Notes: a model not told the origin generated them from the sequence alone. A stretch of DNA of 64,000 nt from Lysinibacillus sp. FSL W8-0992 (GCF_038008685.1 NZ_JBBOZQ010000001.1:2542001-2606000); one strand, 5' to 3'; shown: positions 25,913-34,949, counted from the first letter of the stretch. Program-made: numbers and translations.

Positions 25913-28081
25913 ATGGAGATTATTAATCAAACAAACAGAACAATGCTCTTTGAGGAAATCAATCCAGAAAAGCTGGATTTGATTACACTAGTGGGGGATG
26001 TAAAAGGAATTGACAGTTTAAGTGATGAGAAAGTGAAAGAAATAAATCAATACCTTCTTGTAAAAAGCTTTGACGAATTTTTAGATAAGTTCTCTCCAAC
26101 GGTCTATTCGTTCTACAATGCTGCGAATCAGAAAGTAATGTATACGCTTAAAAAACCTGAAGGCATTCAAGAAGATTGTATTTCCGAAATAGCAATCGAT
26201 CAAAATAATGATTTTTTAAAGATGCTATTTACCCTCATTGATACAAAACGAAGCCAAGGAATTACGAATGTAGACTTTAAATTTGAAAATTTACTAGATA
26301 TGATTTCTCCGAAAAAGGTGATGGATGATATTCGCCAAGTAAGAAAAGAGATTCATTACTTGTATGGTGAATATGACAAGCTAGATGAAGGGGATCCGAA
26401 AAAGCTAGACACAGGGGATAAGTTAAATCTTATGTTCGAAGTAGCTAGCCGAAATTATAACAATGTTATGGCTATGTTGCCGTTAGCAATCGAAGATATT
26501 AAAACGAGACTGCTACTAGGGGCTAATCAAGAGGAAAACGAATCCGAAAAACTGCAAATCGGGACACTTACAATTGGTGATACGGGTGAATTAAAAATTA
26601 TCGAGGCACCTCAAACGAATACTTCTGAGTTGATGGTTATTGAGGAGAATAGTAACTATGGTTTAAGTACTGTTTTTGAGGAAGACTATGAGGCGATTAC
26701 AGAATCACCATCTTCCTATGTAAAGGATTTAGTAGTAAGAACATTCTCGCCATTACCATCTATAAAAGCAGATTTTGACTTGGAAACAGAGGTTCAAAAT
26801 TACAATACATACCTAGAATTCTATAAGGATGCAAAGGATGAATTTGTAAAGACAGTGAAGCCATTAGTAGAAAAGCTACTAGGTGTCAAAATGTATTTTG
26901 ATCAATATGCGACAAAAAATAAAGGTATGCAACCTTCATTATTAGTGACAAATGCAAAATTGGATATGCTCGTTAAGAGTAATAATTTACCAAGGTTGCG
27001 GACGTATTTAAATACAGTCAATTCAAAAAATGATTTCACAGATACTGTATGGTATGGCATCGTTCCAGCCATTGAATTAGAAGCATCTGGAAAAATGAAA
27101 GTTAGTAGATCTCGATTTAAAGGAAATGAAAAGGTTGCAAAGCAAGAAGGTAACACGATGGAATCCTTATCTAGTCTTCTAGATACAGTAAAAGATTATA
27201 AAGTCCAAATATTCTTTAACTTTATGACGGAAGAAGAAACTACTTTCAACGGCATTGCAACAGCAGGCATTGACCGTCTCATCGATAAATGTTCGGTTCT
27301 CCTTCGAAAAGATTACAGTGAATTTGCGATTCCTTGCTTACCAAATTTTACAATTATTCCAAAAGACAAGTCAGGCGTAGTCATTGATACAAGGATGCAA
27401 TCAACTGAAAATGGTGCGCGCCTATCGAAAGAAAAAGAAGATATTCTCAAGCTTTGGATAGAAGGCGTATATGTAGGAGCGAGCTATGTAGCAGCAGGTA
27501 TTGTGTCTGCTTATCAATGTCCTGAGTACTTAAAGGAATCATTCCGCAATGTAAAGAGAAGTTATCCAGGCGTACGCTTTGACATAGAAGCAGGCGATAA
27601 CTCATTAAGAGCTGTGACAACAATGGCTAAAGAAATTTCTGGGTTCACGAACAATATTAAAGATGCGATTAATAGCAGAAGCTTTGGTTTTGTATTCTCA
27701 TCAGAAAATGCACAGCTACAGGATAAAGATATTAAACGTATTACAGTGTACAAAGCAAGAAGTTTAGCGATGGAAGAGGATGGATTTGATTCAATCTACA
27801 AAACACAAGTGAGTACGTATATTGAAAGAATTTTAAGATTCCAATCAGGGGACTTCAAGCACGAAAATATTGTTCGATTCTTTAGTAATAATCCAAGTAG
27901 TCAAAAAAGTAAGTGGCTTAATGATAAAGGCTATGTAAACTCCGTTATCCATGATGGTGATGACATTGGCTACATTATTGATGAAAAAACAAGCTTATGC
28001 CAAATCGATCTCGTATTTAACGGCAATGTGAAGAATCTTGAAGTAATGATTACTAAAGGAACAAGTGCTGTAAAAGCTTAA
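25913..28081 (+). CDS. Putative contractile-sheath (TssC/VipB-like) protein
   Basis: 722-residue soluble protein. I do not recognise it with certainty. Residues 1-250 are acidic and helical; from about 330 the layout resembles large sheath subunits: LPRLRTYLNTV, VWYGIVPAIEL (about 378-388), FAIPCLPNFTIIP, SYVAAGIVSAYQCPE, SFGFVFSS (about 590), and VYKARSLA...TQVSTYIERILRF, with a beta-rich C-terminal tail. It is longer than VipB (about 490 residues), which may mean a VipA-VipB-like fusion. AAGGAGGGA lies upstream but about 18-20 bases away, so the exact start is uncertain. It precedes the Hcp-like gene, the expected sheath-tube order. Confidence 0.5.
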   Translation: MEIINQTNRTMLFEEINPEKLDLITLVGDVKGIDSLSDEKVKEINQYLLVKSFDEFLDKFSPTVYSFYNAANQKVMYTLKKPEGIQEDCISEIAIDQNNDFLKMLFTLIDTKRSQGITNVDFKFENLLDMISPKKVMDDIRQVRKEIHYLYGEYDKLDEGDPKKLDTGDKLNLMFEVASRNYNNVMAMLPLAIEDIKTRLLLGANQEENESEKLQIGTLTIGDTGELKIIEAPQTNTSELMVIEENSNYGLSTVFEEDYEAITESPSSYVKDLVVRTFSPLPSIKADFDLETEVQNYNTYLEFYKDAKDEFVKTVKPLVEKLLGVKMYFDQYATKNKGMQPSLLVTNAKLDMLVKSNNLPRLRTYLNTVNSKNDFTDTVWYGIVPAIELEASGKMKVSRSRFKGNEKVAKQEGNTMESLSSLLDTVKDYKVQIFFNFMTEEETTFNGIATAGIDRLIDKCSVLLRKDYSEFAIPCLPNFTIIPKDKSGVVIDTRMQSTENGARLSKEKEDILKLWIEGVYVGASYVAAGIVSAYQCPEYLKESFRNVKRSYPGVRFDIEAGDNSLRAVTTMAKEISGFTNNIKDAINSRSFGFVFSSENAQLQDKDIKRITVYKARSLAMEEDGFDSIYKTQVSTYIERILRFQSGDFKHENIVRFFSNNPSSQKSKWLNDKGYVNSVIHDGDDIGYIIDEKTSLCQIDLVFNGNVKNLEVMITKGTSAVKA

Positions 28082-28129
28082 AAAGTACCAATAATAGACT
28101 GCATACAACGATTTTTAAATTGTATGTTT

Positions 28130-28269
28130 AAGATTTATTTTTTAATAAATCTTTTAACATAAATATGAATGACCTCAACATACTGACTTGATGAAATAAA
28201 TACATATTTCTCGTTGAAATTCTTTTAAAATTTACACGAGAAATGAAGTCAGCTAGAAACATGGTCATT
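28130..28269 (+). promoter_or_regulatory. Structured intergenic RNA ahead of the Hcp-like gene
   Basis: A hairpin AAGATTTAT/ATAAATCTT with T-rich tail (28130-28156) is followed by a nested structure. AATGACC (28168-28174) pairs with GGTCATT (28263-28269), CTGACTT (28183-28189) with AAGTCAG (28246-28252), and ATTTCTCGT (28206-28214) with ACGAGAAAT (28236-28244). The ribosome site AGGAGGTAAT lies 40 bases further on. It could be an attenuator, an RNase processing site or an mRNA-stability element that sets high tube-protein expression. Confidence 0.6.
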
Positions 28270-28323
28270 TTTATCAAGTTTAGTATGACGAGTGCGTTCA
28301 CAAAATATTAGGAGGTAATAAGA

Positions 28324-28749
28324 ATGGGTTTTTTATTAAAAGTAGAAGGATCAGAAGCAATTGAATTAGGATTAGAGAGCATTATGACAGTTGAGTATGA
28401 AACAGATACACCAAATGATTCGAACGCTCGCTCAACAGATGTAGGAGCAACTTTAAAAGTAAAAGGAAAAATCCTTACTGCTACAGATGGCGACAATTCG
28501 GATGATACGATGAAATTAGGTTTATGGTCACTAGTACCTGCTGAAAAGGCAGACTGTTACCGTAAAGTAACACTAGAAGTTATTTCAGCTGATCAAGTAG
28601 TAAGAAAAATCCATTTCCCAAATGCCTTCGTTGTTGACTATTCAGAAAGATATGGCGACACAGAAGGTATCGGAGAATTCTACTTATTCATTAAGCAGAA
28701 GAAAGACAAGACAGATTTAGCGAAGATCGAAGGCGGCTATGCTGTTTAA
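28324..28749 (+). CDS. Hcp-like tube protein
   Basis: 141 residues, beta-rich, no signal peptide. It begins MGFLLKVEGSEAIELGLESI and contains strand-turn-strand units (VGATLKVKGKILTA, CYRKVTLEVISADQVVRKIHFPNAFVVDYSE, EGIGEFYLFIKQKK), the profile of Hcp/phage tail-tube proteins that stack as rings inside a sheath. It has the strongest ribosome site in the cluster (AGGAGGTAAT). Position after the sheath-like gene supports the call. As I recall, homologues carry legacy protease names with no catalytic motif; none is seen here. Confidence 0.65.
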   Translation: MGFLLKVEGSEAIELGLESIMTVEYETDTPNDSNARSTDVGATLKVKGKILTATDGDNSDDTMKLGLWSLVPAEKADCYRKVTLEVISADQVVRKIHFPNAFVVDYSERYGDTEGIGEFYLFIKQKKDKTDLAKIEGGYAV

Positions 28750-28840
28750 GTAGAAGTTTGATAGGTCACACCACATTATCTAAGGGACTATATAGTTCCT
28801 TAGATAATTTTGAATAATCCTAATACAGGGGATGAAATTA

Positions 28841-29272
28841 GTGAAAAATCATTATGAAATTTTAGGTGTCAGCAGACAAGCAACGCAAGACCAAATTAAG
28901 CTCGCGTACAGAAAATTATCTAAAAAGCATCATCCTGACGTAAGTGGAGGCAATAAACAGTCAGAGCAAATTTTTTTAGAAGTGCAAGAGGCCTATAAAG
29001 TATTAAAGGACACGTCTTCTAGAGAAGCATACGATGCACGTCTTGATAGTGCAGCACAAAGCGGTGGGCAATCATTTGAACAGGCAACCAATACGAAAGA
29101 TCGAACAACTACCTATAAGCAAGAGTTTAATATGAACGATATCGAAAAAAACTTTGAGCACTTTTTTGGTTTTAATCCAAAAACAAAGGAAACGTCGTCA
29201 ACCCTTCATAAAACGGCAAAGAAAAACCCAATAGATACGACTGATTTATTCGAACGATTTTTTAACAAGTAA
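28841..29272 (+). CDS. J-domain (DnaJ-like) co-chaperone
   Basis: About 143 residues. The N-terminal J domain (residues 1-65) has HYEILGVSRQAT, the essential KKHHPDVSGG (HPD), and VQEAYKVLKD. The rest is a short polar tail without the Gly/Phe region or zinc fingers of DnaJ. GTG 28841 is chosen because GGGG ends at 28831, adjacent to the ATG at 28832. It is a likely partner of the Hsp70-like ATPase at 34950 in the same operon, giving a dedicated chaperone pair. Confidence 0.88.
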   Translation: MKNHYEILGVSRQATQDQIKLAYRKLSKKHHPDVSGGNKQSEQIFLEVQEAYKVLKDTSSREAYDARLDSAAQSGGQSFEQATNTKDRTTTYKQEFNMNDIEKNFEHFFGFNPKTKETSSTLHKTAKKNPIDTTDLFERFFNK

Positions 29273-29301
29273 AGCAAGTTAGCGAGGAGGAGAATGCTTT
29301 C

Positions 29302-29880
29302 GTGAATGACATAAAAAATGCAATGGAAGTAAACACGCACAATGAAAAAAACCAAATGATGATAAAAATTATCGATATCATCATTGTGATAATCGCCTTC
29401 TTTTTTATTTTATATGTGTTTGTTATGAATCAGAATTTTCTTTTGAAAACGATTATTGGGACGATGATAGTCATCTTTGCCCTTGTTTATGGATTAATAA
29501 AATACGAAGCAAAAGAGACAATCTATGAATTTACAGATACAAACATTCGGAAAATTGTATTACTCAATGAACGTGGCGCAGAAATAGAAGAATGGCTGCT
29601 AGAAGGGAAAACTTCATTGCTCATTGGGAAAAGCTCAACTGAACAAGAGGTAGATATAAATTTAAATGGCACTGAATACGAATCGCTCATTAATTATGAG
29701 CATGCTGTTTTAAATTGTGTATCCGGTATGTGGTACATAGAGGACATTGACTCTGTTAATGGGGTAGGCGTTAAAAAAGCGCATAAGCGTGTGAAAAGTA
29801 GTTTAAAACAGGAAAGCCCTTATCGTTTAAATAGTGGAGATATTATATACATAGCAAATACTAGAATTTTAGCAAAATAA
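29302..29880 (+). CDS. Membrane-anchored FHA-domain protein
   Basis: 192 residues. Two transmembrane helices (about 18-38 and 44-64), then a cytoplasmic FHA domain (about 105-190) with LLIGKSS, NYEHAVLNC (Arg/Ser of the canonical SxxH is replaced by Asn-Tyr-Glu-His), WYIEDIDSVNGVGV. FHA domains bind phosphothreonine; the altered phosphopeptide residues make binding uncertain. GGAGGAG precedes a GTG start. It may tether the phospho-switch to the membrane. Confidence 0.82.
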   Translation: MNDIKNAMEVNTHNEKNQMMIKIIDIIIVIIAFFFILYVFVMNQNFLLKTIIGTMIVIFALVYGLIKYEAKETIYEFTDTNIRKIVLLNERGAEIEEWLLEGKTSLLIGKSSTEQEVDINLNGTEYESLINYEHAVLNCVSGMWYIEDIDSVNGVGVKKAHKRVKSSLKQESPYRLNSGDIIYIANTRILAK

Positions 29881-29919
29881 AGAGAAGCTAGATTCGTAAC
29901 GAAGACGGAGGATAACAAT

Positions 29920-30447
29920 ATGAGTTTGATTAGATGTACGAATGGTCACATGTTTAGTTCGAGAAGACATAGAAATGTTTGTCCCTATTGTAATGTCATG
30001 GTAGAGCAAGAAACAAGAATAACGAGTACGGCTACGGCTGTTGCAGAAGTAGACGATAAAACGATGCCCTATCTTGGGGAAATGGATGGGATTGATCCTG
30101 TAACAGGATGGTTAGTTTGCATTGAAGGTCCTCCAATGGGACGAGATTATCGAATTTTATCTGAAAAGAACTTTATCGGACGAGCAGAAGATATGCATAT
30201 CCGCATCATTGGCGATAATAGCATTTCAAAACGCAATCATGCAGTCATTGTATATGATCCTAAAAAAAGAAACTTTTATTTGTTACCAGGAGATGCATCA
30301 GGTTTAGCTTATCTAAATAATGAAGCGGTTTATACACCAACAGAATTAGCAGCATACGATGTTATCCAACTAGGTACAAGTATGTTTTTATTTATTCCTT
30401 TATGTGGTGTTCATTTTGAATGGGAAAACAACCAAAGCGGGGAATGA
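29920..30447 (+). CDS. Zinc-ribbon plus FHA-domain protein
   Basis: 175 residues, cytosolic. The N terminus is a zinc-ribbon-like motif (RCTNGHMF...NVCPYCNVM, Cys6, Cys21, Cys24 with His9). The FHA domain (about 65-165) has NFIGRAEDMHIRI (Gly-Arg), SISKRNHAVIVYD (Ser-x-x-x-His) and an Asn-containing loop (YLNNEAV), so the phosphothreonine-binding residues look intact. It is the better candidate reader of kinase-phosphorylated Thr in this cluster. GGAGG upstream. Confidence 0.85.
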   Translation: MSLIRCTNGHMFSSRRHRNVCPYCNVMVEQETRITSTATAVAEVDDKTMPYLGEMDGIDPVTGWLVCIEGPPMGRDYRILSEKNFIGRAEDMHIRIIGDNSISKRNHAVIVYDPKKRNFYLLPGDASGLAYLNNEAVYTPTELAAYDVIQLGTSMFLFIPLCGVHFEWENNQSGE

Positions 30448-30453
30448 TAAAAA

Positions 30454-31293
30454 ATGGATCAGACACTACTATCATACATGATTGTACTTGCTTTCATCAT
30501 TGTTATCATCGCTTTGCTCGTATTGCGCAAAATACTGATGCAAAAAAAAGAAACGAGCAAGATTGCAATAGGAAATGGGCAAACGATTGGCAGACGAGAC
30601 GAACAGGATGATTATTTTTCGACTGTGGAAACAACGGTTGGCACGATGGCCGTTCTTGCTGATGGCATCAGTGGATTAGCAAATGGCAGAATGGCCAGTA
30701 CGGTTGCGGTTACGACATTTATTCATAAATTTATGAAGCTTACTAGTATAGCGAATATCCAGTCCTATTTTAAGGAAACCGCTTTAACAAGCAATGGAAT
30801 GATCCTAGAAAATTTAAATGGTTCTAATGGCGGAACTACATTAGTAGCAGCCGTTATTGATGAGCATGGTTACTTACATTGGGGAGCTGTTGGAGATAGC
30901 ATTATTTCGATATTTCGAAATGGCGAATTCATCGCAATCAATCAAAAGCATATTTTTGAATCGGTATTAAAGGAACGCTATATTTCAGGAGAAATTTCTC
31001 AGCTAGAGGTGCAAGAAAACCCACTGAAAAAGAGACTGATTAACTATTTAGGATATGAAGGGTTCAAAAATCTAGATACTGGGGAGAAACCTATCCAGCT
31101 AAGAAATGGTGACAAGGTCTGTCTATTTAGTGATGGTGTCTACGATACTTTAACAGAAGTAGAAATGGAAAAAATGCTCTCTCAGCATGCCCCTCCCTAT
31201 GATATAGCTCAAAATATTATTAAAGCTGTTGAACAAAAGCGTTTAAAAAATCAAGACAATGCAACAATCGTGATTTTAGAAAAAATATGGTAA
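30454..31293 (+). CDS. PP2C-family Ser/Thr phosphatase, membrane-anchored
   Basis: 279 residues. One N-terminal transmembrane helix (about 5-25), then a PP2C domain. Metal-binding motifs are intact: GRRDEQDDYF (about 46-55), VLADGISGLANG (about 66-77), GAVGDSIISIF (about 144), CLFSDGVYDTL (about 224), QDNATIVIL (near the end). It would remove phosphate placed by the kinase at 24518, by analogy with PppA. Six bases from the preceding FHA gene. Confidence 0.9.
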   Translation: MDQTLLSYMIVLAFIIVIIALLVLRKILMQKKETSKIAIGNGQTIGRRDEQDDYFSTVETTVGTMAVLADGISGLANGRMASTVAVTTFIHKFMKLTSIANIQSYFKETALTSNGMILENLNGSNGGTTLVAAVIDEHGYLHWGAVGDSIISIFRNGEFIAINQKHIFESVLKERYISGEISQLEVQENPLKKRLINYLGYEGFKNLDTGEKPIQLRNGDKVCLFSDGVYDTLTEVEMEKMLSQHAPPYDIAQNIIKAVEQKRLKNQDNATIVILEKIW

Positions 31294-31319
31294 TCCGTTC
31301 ATGTTAAGGAGGTGGAATA

Positions 31320-32960
31320 ATGCGAAAGGAAAACAGCGACTTTAAAACAAGCTTTCTCTCGGAAGCAGGCTCATTTATGCAAAATAAAGATTACTTTGCC
31401 TATGCTGAGCTGGATGATGTTGCTTGTTGGGTTGCAGTAAAAGGGTTGGATTCAGATCAAGAGATCAATAGTGCAGAACTAGCGGTCAAAAGTATTCTCG
31501 AAAAATTTATGGAAAAGCCGTCAATGTCCAGAAGAGCTATTAATAAGTATTTGAAAAATGCTCAAGCTATCCTTCAAGCTCAAAGCTTAAGGGTAAGATT
31601 GAAGGCTAGTATCGTAATGGTTGTATCAGATTATTCAAAAATGATCGTTGCAGTTGCAGGAAATTCTCGTCTTTATCATTTTCGTAATGGCACCTTATCG
31701 TATAAAAGCACTGATCAAAGTTTAGCACAGGAAATCGTCAATAGTAGGGATCGTTCGCTCGATATAAGCCAGCATGAGGAAAGAAGCAACTTACTCAATT
31801 ATCTTGGTAAGCCGAATGATTTTACGCCATTTGTCTCTAAGAAAATGAAGTTAATTGATGGCGATGTATTAGTACTTAGTACAGCAGGCTTTTGGGAAGA
31901 TGTCAGTGAGGTTGAAATGGCAGATGCGCTAGAGGAGACGAAAGATCCTGAGCAATACACTGATTTATTAGAAGAGGTGCTTTTAAGTAGGCAAAGGAAA
32001 GTAGTAAATAATTACACAATCGCTGCGATATTTGTGAACAAGGTTTATCAGGAAACAAATAAGAAAAAAATGAAATACATTAAAACGATTGCTGCTGCAT
32101 TAGTCGTCGCTTTAGTCATTGGTGGCGGTACTATTTTTTATCAGGCAAAGCAAGTGAAAAAAATGGCGGAATTAACCGTTGAGATGAAGGATCATGAAAA
32201 GAGTGGAAACCTTTATTTTCAAGACGCTAATTATGAAAAGGCGCTTTTAGAATACAGTGAAGGTAGAAATGCGGCCAAAAAATTGAAGGATACAATACAT
32301 AGAAATTTACTCGCTAAAAAATTAAGAATTACGGACTTAATCATCAATGGAGATAAATCAGCCGAAGCGGGGAAATTTACTGAAGCCCTTGAGCAATACG
32401 AAAAGGCTAAAAAAGAAGGCAAGCTCATTAAAAACTTTGGAAAAGAAGTAACTGAACAACGAATAGCCAATATGGATACCATTGTACAAATTGCTGAAAC
32501 AGTGAAGGATGGAGATTTTCAATTTGATGCAGAAGATTACAATGGAGCCCTTGCAAACTATCAAAAAGCAAGGAAAAAAGCTCTTACAATCGCCTTTACT
32601 GGCGAGCCTCAAATAAAGTCAAAAATTGAAGAAACAGAAGCTAAAATTGCCGAATTGAAAAAAGCACAGAAAGAATTACAGGCTGAAGGCTTAGAAAAGA
32701 ATGGCGATCAAAGCTATGCGCGTCTAGATTACGAGAAAGCAATTGAATCCTACACCTTGGCTCAGGAAATTTATCAGGAAACAGAACTAATCGCAAAGGT
32801 TTTAGGACTTGAGCGAAAAATTATGAATGCCAATGATAAATTAAATCCTACTCCTCAAACTGCTGATATCGATCCGTCATTTGAAGCGGCACTTCCTATG
32901 GAGGGAGGGGCAGCAAGCGGTGAGCCATCTGATGCTGAAGTGATGAAAGAGGGAAAATAA
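31320..32960 (+). CDS. Catalytically degenerate PP2C domain with TM helix and TPR-like repeats
   Basis: 546 residues. Residues 1-245 follow the PP2C fold of the gene just upstream, but every metal-site motif is altered: LDDVACWVAVKGLD for V-x-DG-x-GG, VAGNSRLYHF for GDSR, LSTAGFWED for SDG, NNYTIAAIF for DNxT. A transmembrane helix (about 255-275) is followed by helical TPR-like repeats (GNLYFQDANYEKALLEYSEG; KSAEAGKFTEALEQYEKAK; GDFQFDAEDYNGALANYQKA; GDQSYARLDYEKAIESYTLA). It is probably a pseudophosphatase scaffold: sensing inside, assembly outside, or the reverse orientation. AAGGAGGTGG precedes the ATG. Confidence 0.85.
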   Translation: MRKENSDFKTSFLSEAGSFMQNKDYFAYAELDDVACWVAVKGLDSDQEINSAELAVKSILEKFMEKPSMSRRAINKYLKNAQAILQAQSLRVRLKASIVMVVSDYSKMIVAVAGNSRLYHFRNGTLSYKSTDQSLAQEIVNSRDRSLDISQHEERSNLLNYLGKPNDFTPFVSKKMKLIDGDVLVLSTAGFWEDVSEVEMADALEETKDPEQYTDLLEEVLLSRQRKVVNNYTIAAIFVNKVYQETNKKKMKYIKTIAAALVVALVIGGGTIFYQAKQVKKMAELTVEMKDHEKSGNLYFQDANYEKALLEYSEGRNAAKKLKDTIHRNLLAKKLRITDLIINGDKSAEAGKFTEALEQYEKAKKEGKLIKNFGKEVTEQRIANMDTIVQIAETVKDGDFQFDAEDYNGALANYQKARKKALTIAFTGEPQIKSKIEETEAKIAELKKAQKELQAEGLEKNGDQSYARLDYEKAIESYTLAQEIYQETELIAKVLGLERKIMNANDKLNPTPQTADIDPSFEAALPMEGGAASGEPSDAEVMKEGK

Positions 32961-32961
32961 A

Positions 32962-34239
32962 TTGATAAAAGAGCTCATGATTGAACGGTTACGCAAAATT
33001 GAGGATTTGGAGCAACGTCAACTACTAAAAGACATTGTAAGTGGCGTTTTTGTAAATTTAATCGACTATCAAGAGGAAATGAATAAAAGGCTTGAAGAGC
33101 GTGTTTTTAATGAAATTGAAGATGTGGAGAATCGGTTTGATATATACGTAACGCTAAGTTCTAAGGAAGATATTGATCCGATTCATCAATATTTATTTCC
33201 GATGCGACCAGTGGATTTAGAAAGTAAAACGATCCAAATAAATAAATTGCTTCAATCGCTAGAACGCAATGAACAAGCCGTACTGTATACATTATTTCTC
33301 GCGTGTGATTCGGTACAAATTCAGCAGTTACTAACTGAGGAACGGCTGTTTAATGGAACCCTTGTTACGACAGAAGGACCAATAGAGATTCAGGTTAGTC
33401 TTACAAGAAATATGGACTACTTGCAAGAAATCAACAAGCTATATCCGATCTTTCAAGTAAATGGATTGCCATGGAAAACTATTAATCATCCATTCGCCTA
33501 TAAGTTTTTTAATGTGAATTTAGAGAAATGTCCACCTCTAAACGAGGAAGCTGAAATCACTGATATTATTGTTGATTTACAAGAATATGAGCCAAAAAAA
33601 CGACTGAATATGGTGCCACTATGGAATATCGAACGTCATGAGGTCAAAAATATTGGATTTCCTGTTCCTGCTATCGATAAGGTCAATTATGAGCATGTCC
33701 TTTCCATTCGGAAAATGGGAAGTGAACATGGCTATCTTGTAGAAGCTGATGAGGAGAATGTTCGCTATATCAAACGGACAGACAATGAATTAACAGTTGT
33801 TTCGCCACAAGATAAGTCAGGGGTTTGGAAGCTATTAAAAATTGTAAATATGGAAGAAGAGAAGATTGGCAAGCTACATTATGAGCTTGTATCCAATCGA
33901 CGAATAGAGCACTTTATGTCCAAATTCGCTCGGAAGCATTCTGCAAATGTCAAAACAAAGGGTGAAATTATTAGGATGGTTAACACCTTCGAGGCGGCAA
34001 ATAGATTTGAGCTTGTTGATGTTGAAATAGTAGATTCATTTTTAGAAGCAAGCTTTACTTACTGTGCGAATCCTTTCATAACAGAAATGTTAGGCGAGAA
34101 TAGCTACAAAAAAATAATGCTTTTAAAGTTTAAGGCCAAGGTGGAAAAGGACTTCATAGCAAATGATATTTTGAGCTTCTTAGTATCAGAAGTACAACGA
34201 CATTTCTTCGAATTTAAATGTGTAGGTGTTTGGCAATGA
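32962..34239 (+). CDS. Unrecognised protein, baseplate (TssF-like?) candidate
   Basis: 425 residues, soluble, start TTG behind GAGGG (a later in-frame ATG at 32977 is possible). An N-terminal helical region (VNLIDYQEEMNKRLEERVFNEIEDVENRFDIYVTL) is followed by beta-rich parts, one reading NMVPLWNIERHEVKNIGFPVPAIDKVNYEHVLSI in sequence over about 215-248. That segment, placed in mid-protein, is reminiscent of TssF/baseplate wedge proteins, but the resemblance is weak and by eye only. It overlaps the next gene by 4 bases. Confidence 0.45.
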   Translation: MIKELMIERLRKIEDLEQRQLLKDIVSGVFVNLIDYQEEMNKRLEERVFNEIEDVENRFDIYVTLSSKEDIDPIHQYLFPMRPVDLESKTIQINKLLQSLERNEQAVLYTLFLACDSVQIQQLLTEERLFNGTLVTTEGPIEIQVSLTRNMDYLQEINKLYPIFQVNGLPWKTINHPFAYKFFNVNLEKCPPLNEEAEITDIIVDLQEYEPKKRLNMVPLWNIERHEVKNIGFPVPAIDKVNYEHVLSIRKMGSEHGYLVEADEENVRYIKRTDNELTVVSPQDKSGVWKLLKIVNMEEEKIGKLHYELVSNRRIEHFMSKFARKHSANVKTKGEIIRMVNTFEAANRFELVDVEIVDSFLEASFTYCANPFITEMLGENSYKKIMLLKFKAKVEKDFIANDILSFLVSEVQRHFFEFKCVGVWQ

Positions 34240-34925
34240 ATTATATTTGGGATTTGCTTATAAAAGCAGAGGATGAAGGGCTTTCAAAAAAGGATATCTA
34301 TTTTTACCTTGCTGAAACGTATTCGCCCTATATGGAGCTTAGTCTTCCATTATTAAATGCTCAGTTTGTTGAACAGCACGTTGATGTGAATCCGTATTAC
34401 CGCTATTTTGGCATTTTTAACAACCTTTTTCACCCAGATAATCGTAAAGACATAGCGTTTAGAGAATACTTTTTAGACATCGTCTTGCATTTTTTAGCTG
34501 AAATTGATCGGATGCAAGGGATGAACACAAAAGAATTTTACATTCGATTTATATTAAGAGATATCGAAGCCAATGTATTTGGCAATGAGGTGCGCCATAA
34601 TATTCATGCCTTTTCAAAAAAAGAGAAAGAAATAGTTGTACTAAACATGCTAAAGCTGTACCAAACAGGTGAAGAAATTTACTTATTAAAGGACACGTTT
34701 AAAAGGCTATTTAAAGGTTGCTTGATCTATATAAAATCGGAGGAACAGGATGAGCTCCTTATTTATATAAGTCAAAAGAAGTCACAACAAAATGAGCAGA
34801 AAGTGCAGCTTATACAAGAAATCTTTTTACCGATTGGTTTTCAATTAGAGGTTTTTTGGCAATATCACTTCGGCATTATTGATGCTGAGCAAACGATGCA
34901 GCTAGATCGAATAGCTCTTTACTAA
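34236..34925 (+). CDS. Unrecognised protein, baseplate (TssG-like?) candidate
   Basis: 229 residues, soluble. ATG 34236 overlaps the stop of the preceding gene (ATGA). Helical N-terminal part (IWDLLIKAEDEGLSKKDIYF, YSPYMELSLPLLN, NPYYRYFGIFNNLF), a long helical middle, and a C terminus FLPIGFQLEVFWQYHFGIID resembling the closing strand of tail/baseplate proteins such as TssG. Size ratio and tight coupling with the 425-residue protein fit a TssF-TssG pair, but this is inference. Confidence 0.4.
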   Translation: MNYIWDLLIKAEDEGLSKKDIYFYLAETYSPYMELSLPLLNAQFVEQHVDVNPYYRYFGIFNNLFHPDNRKDIAFREYFLDIVLHFLAEIDRMQGMNTKEFYIRFILRDIEANVFGNEVRHNIHAFSKKEKEIVVLNMLKLYQTGEEIYLLKDTFKRLFKGCLIYIKSEEQDELLIYISQKKSQQNEQKVQLIQEIFLPIGFQLEVFWQYHFGIIDAEQTMQLDRIALY

Positions 34926-34949
34926 ACAGAGCAAAAGGAGGGCTTCGAA

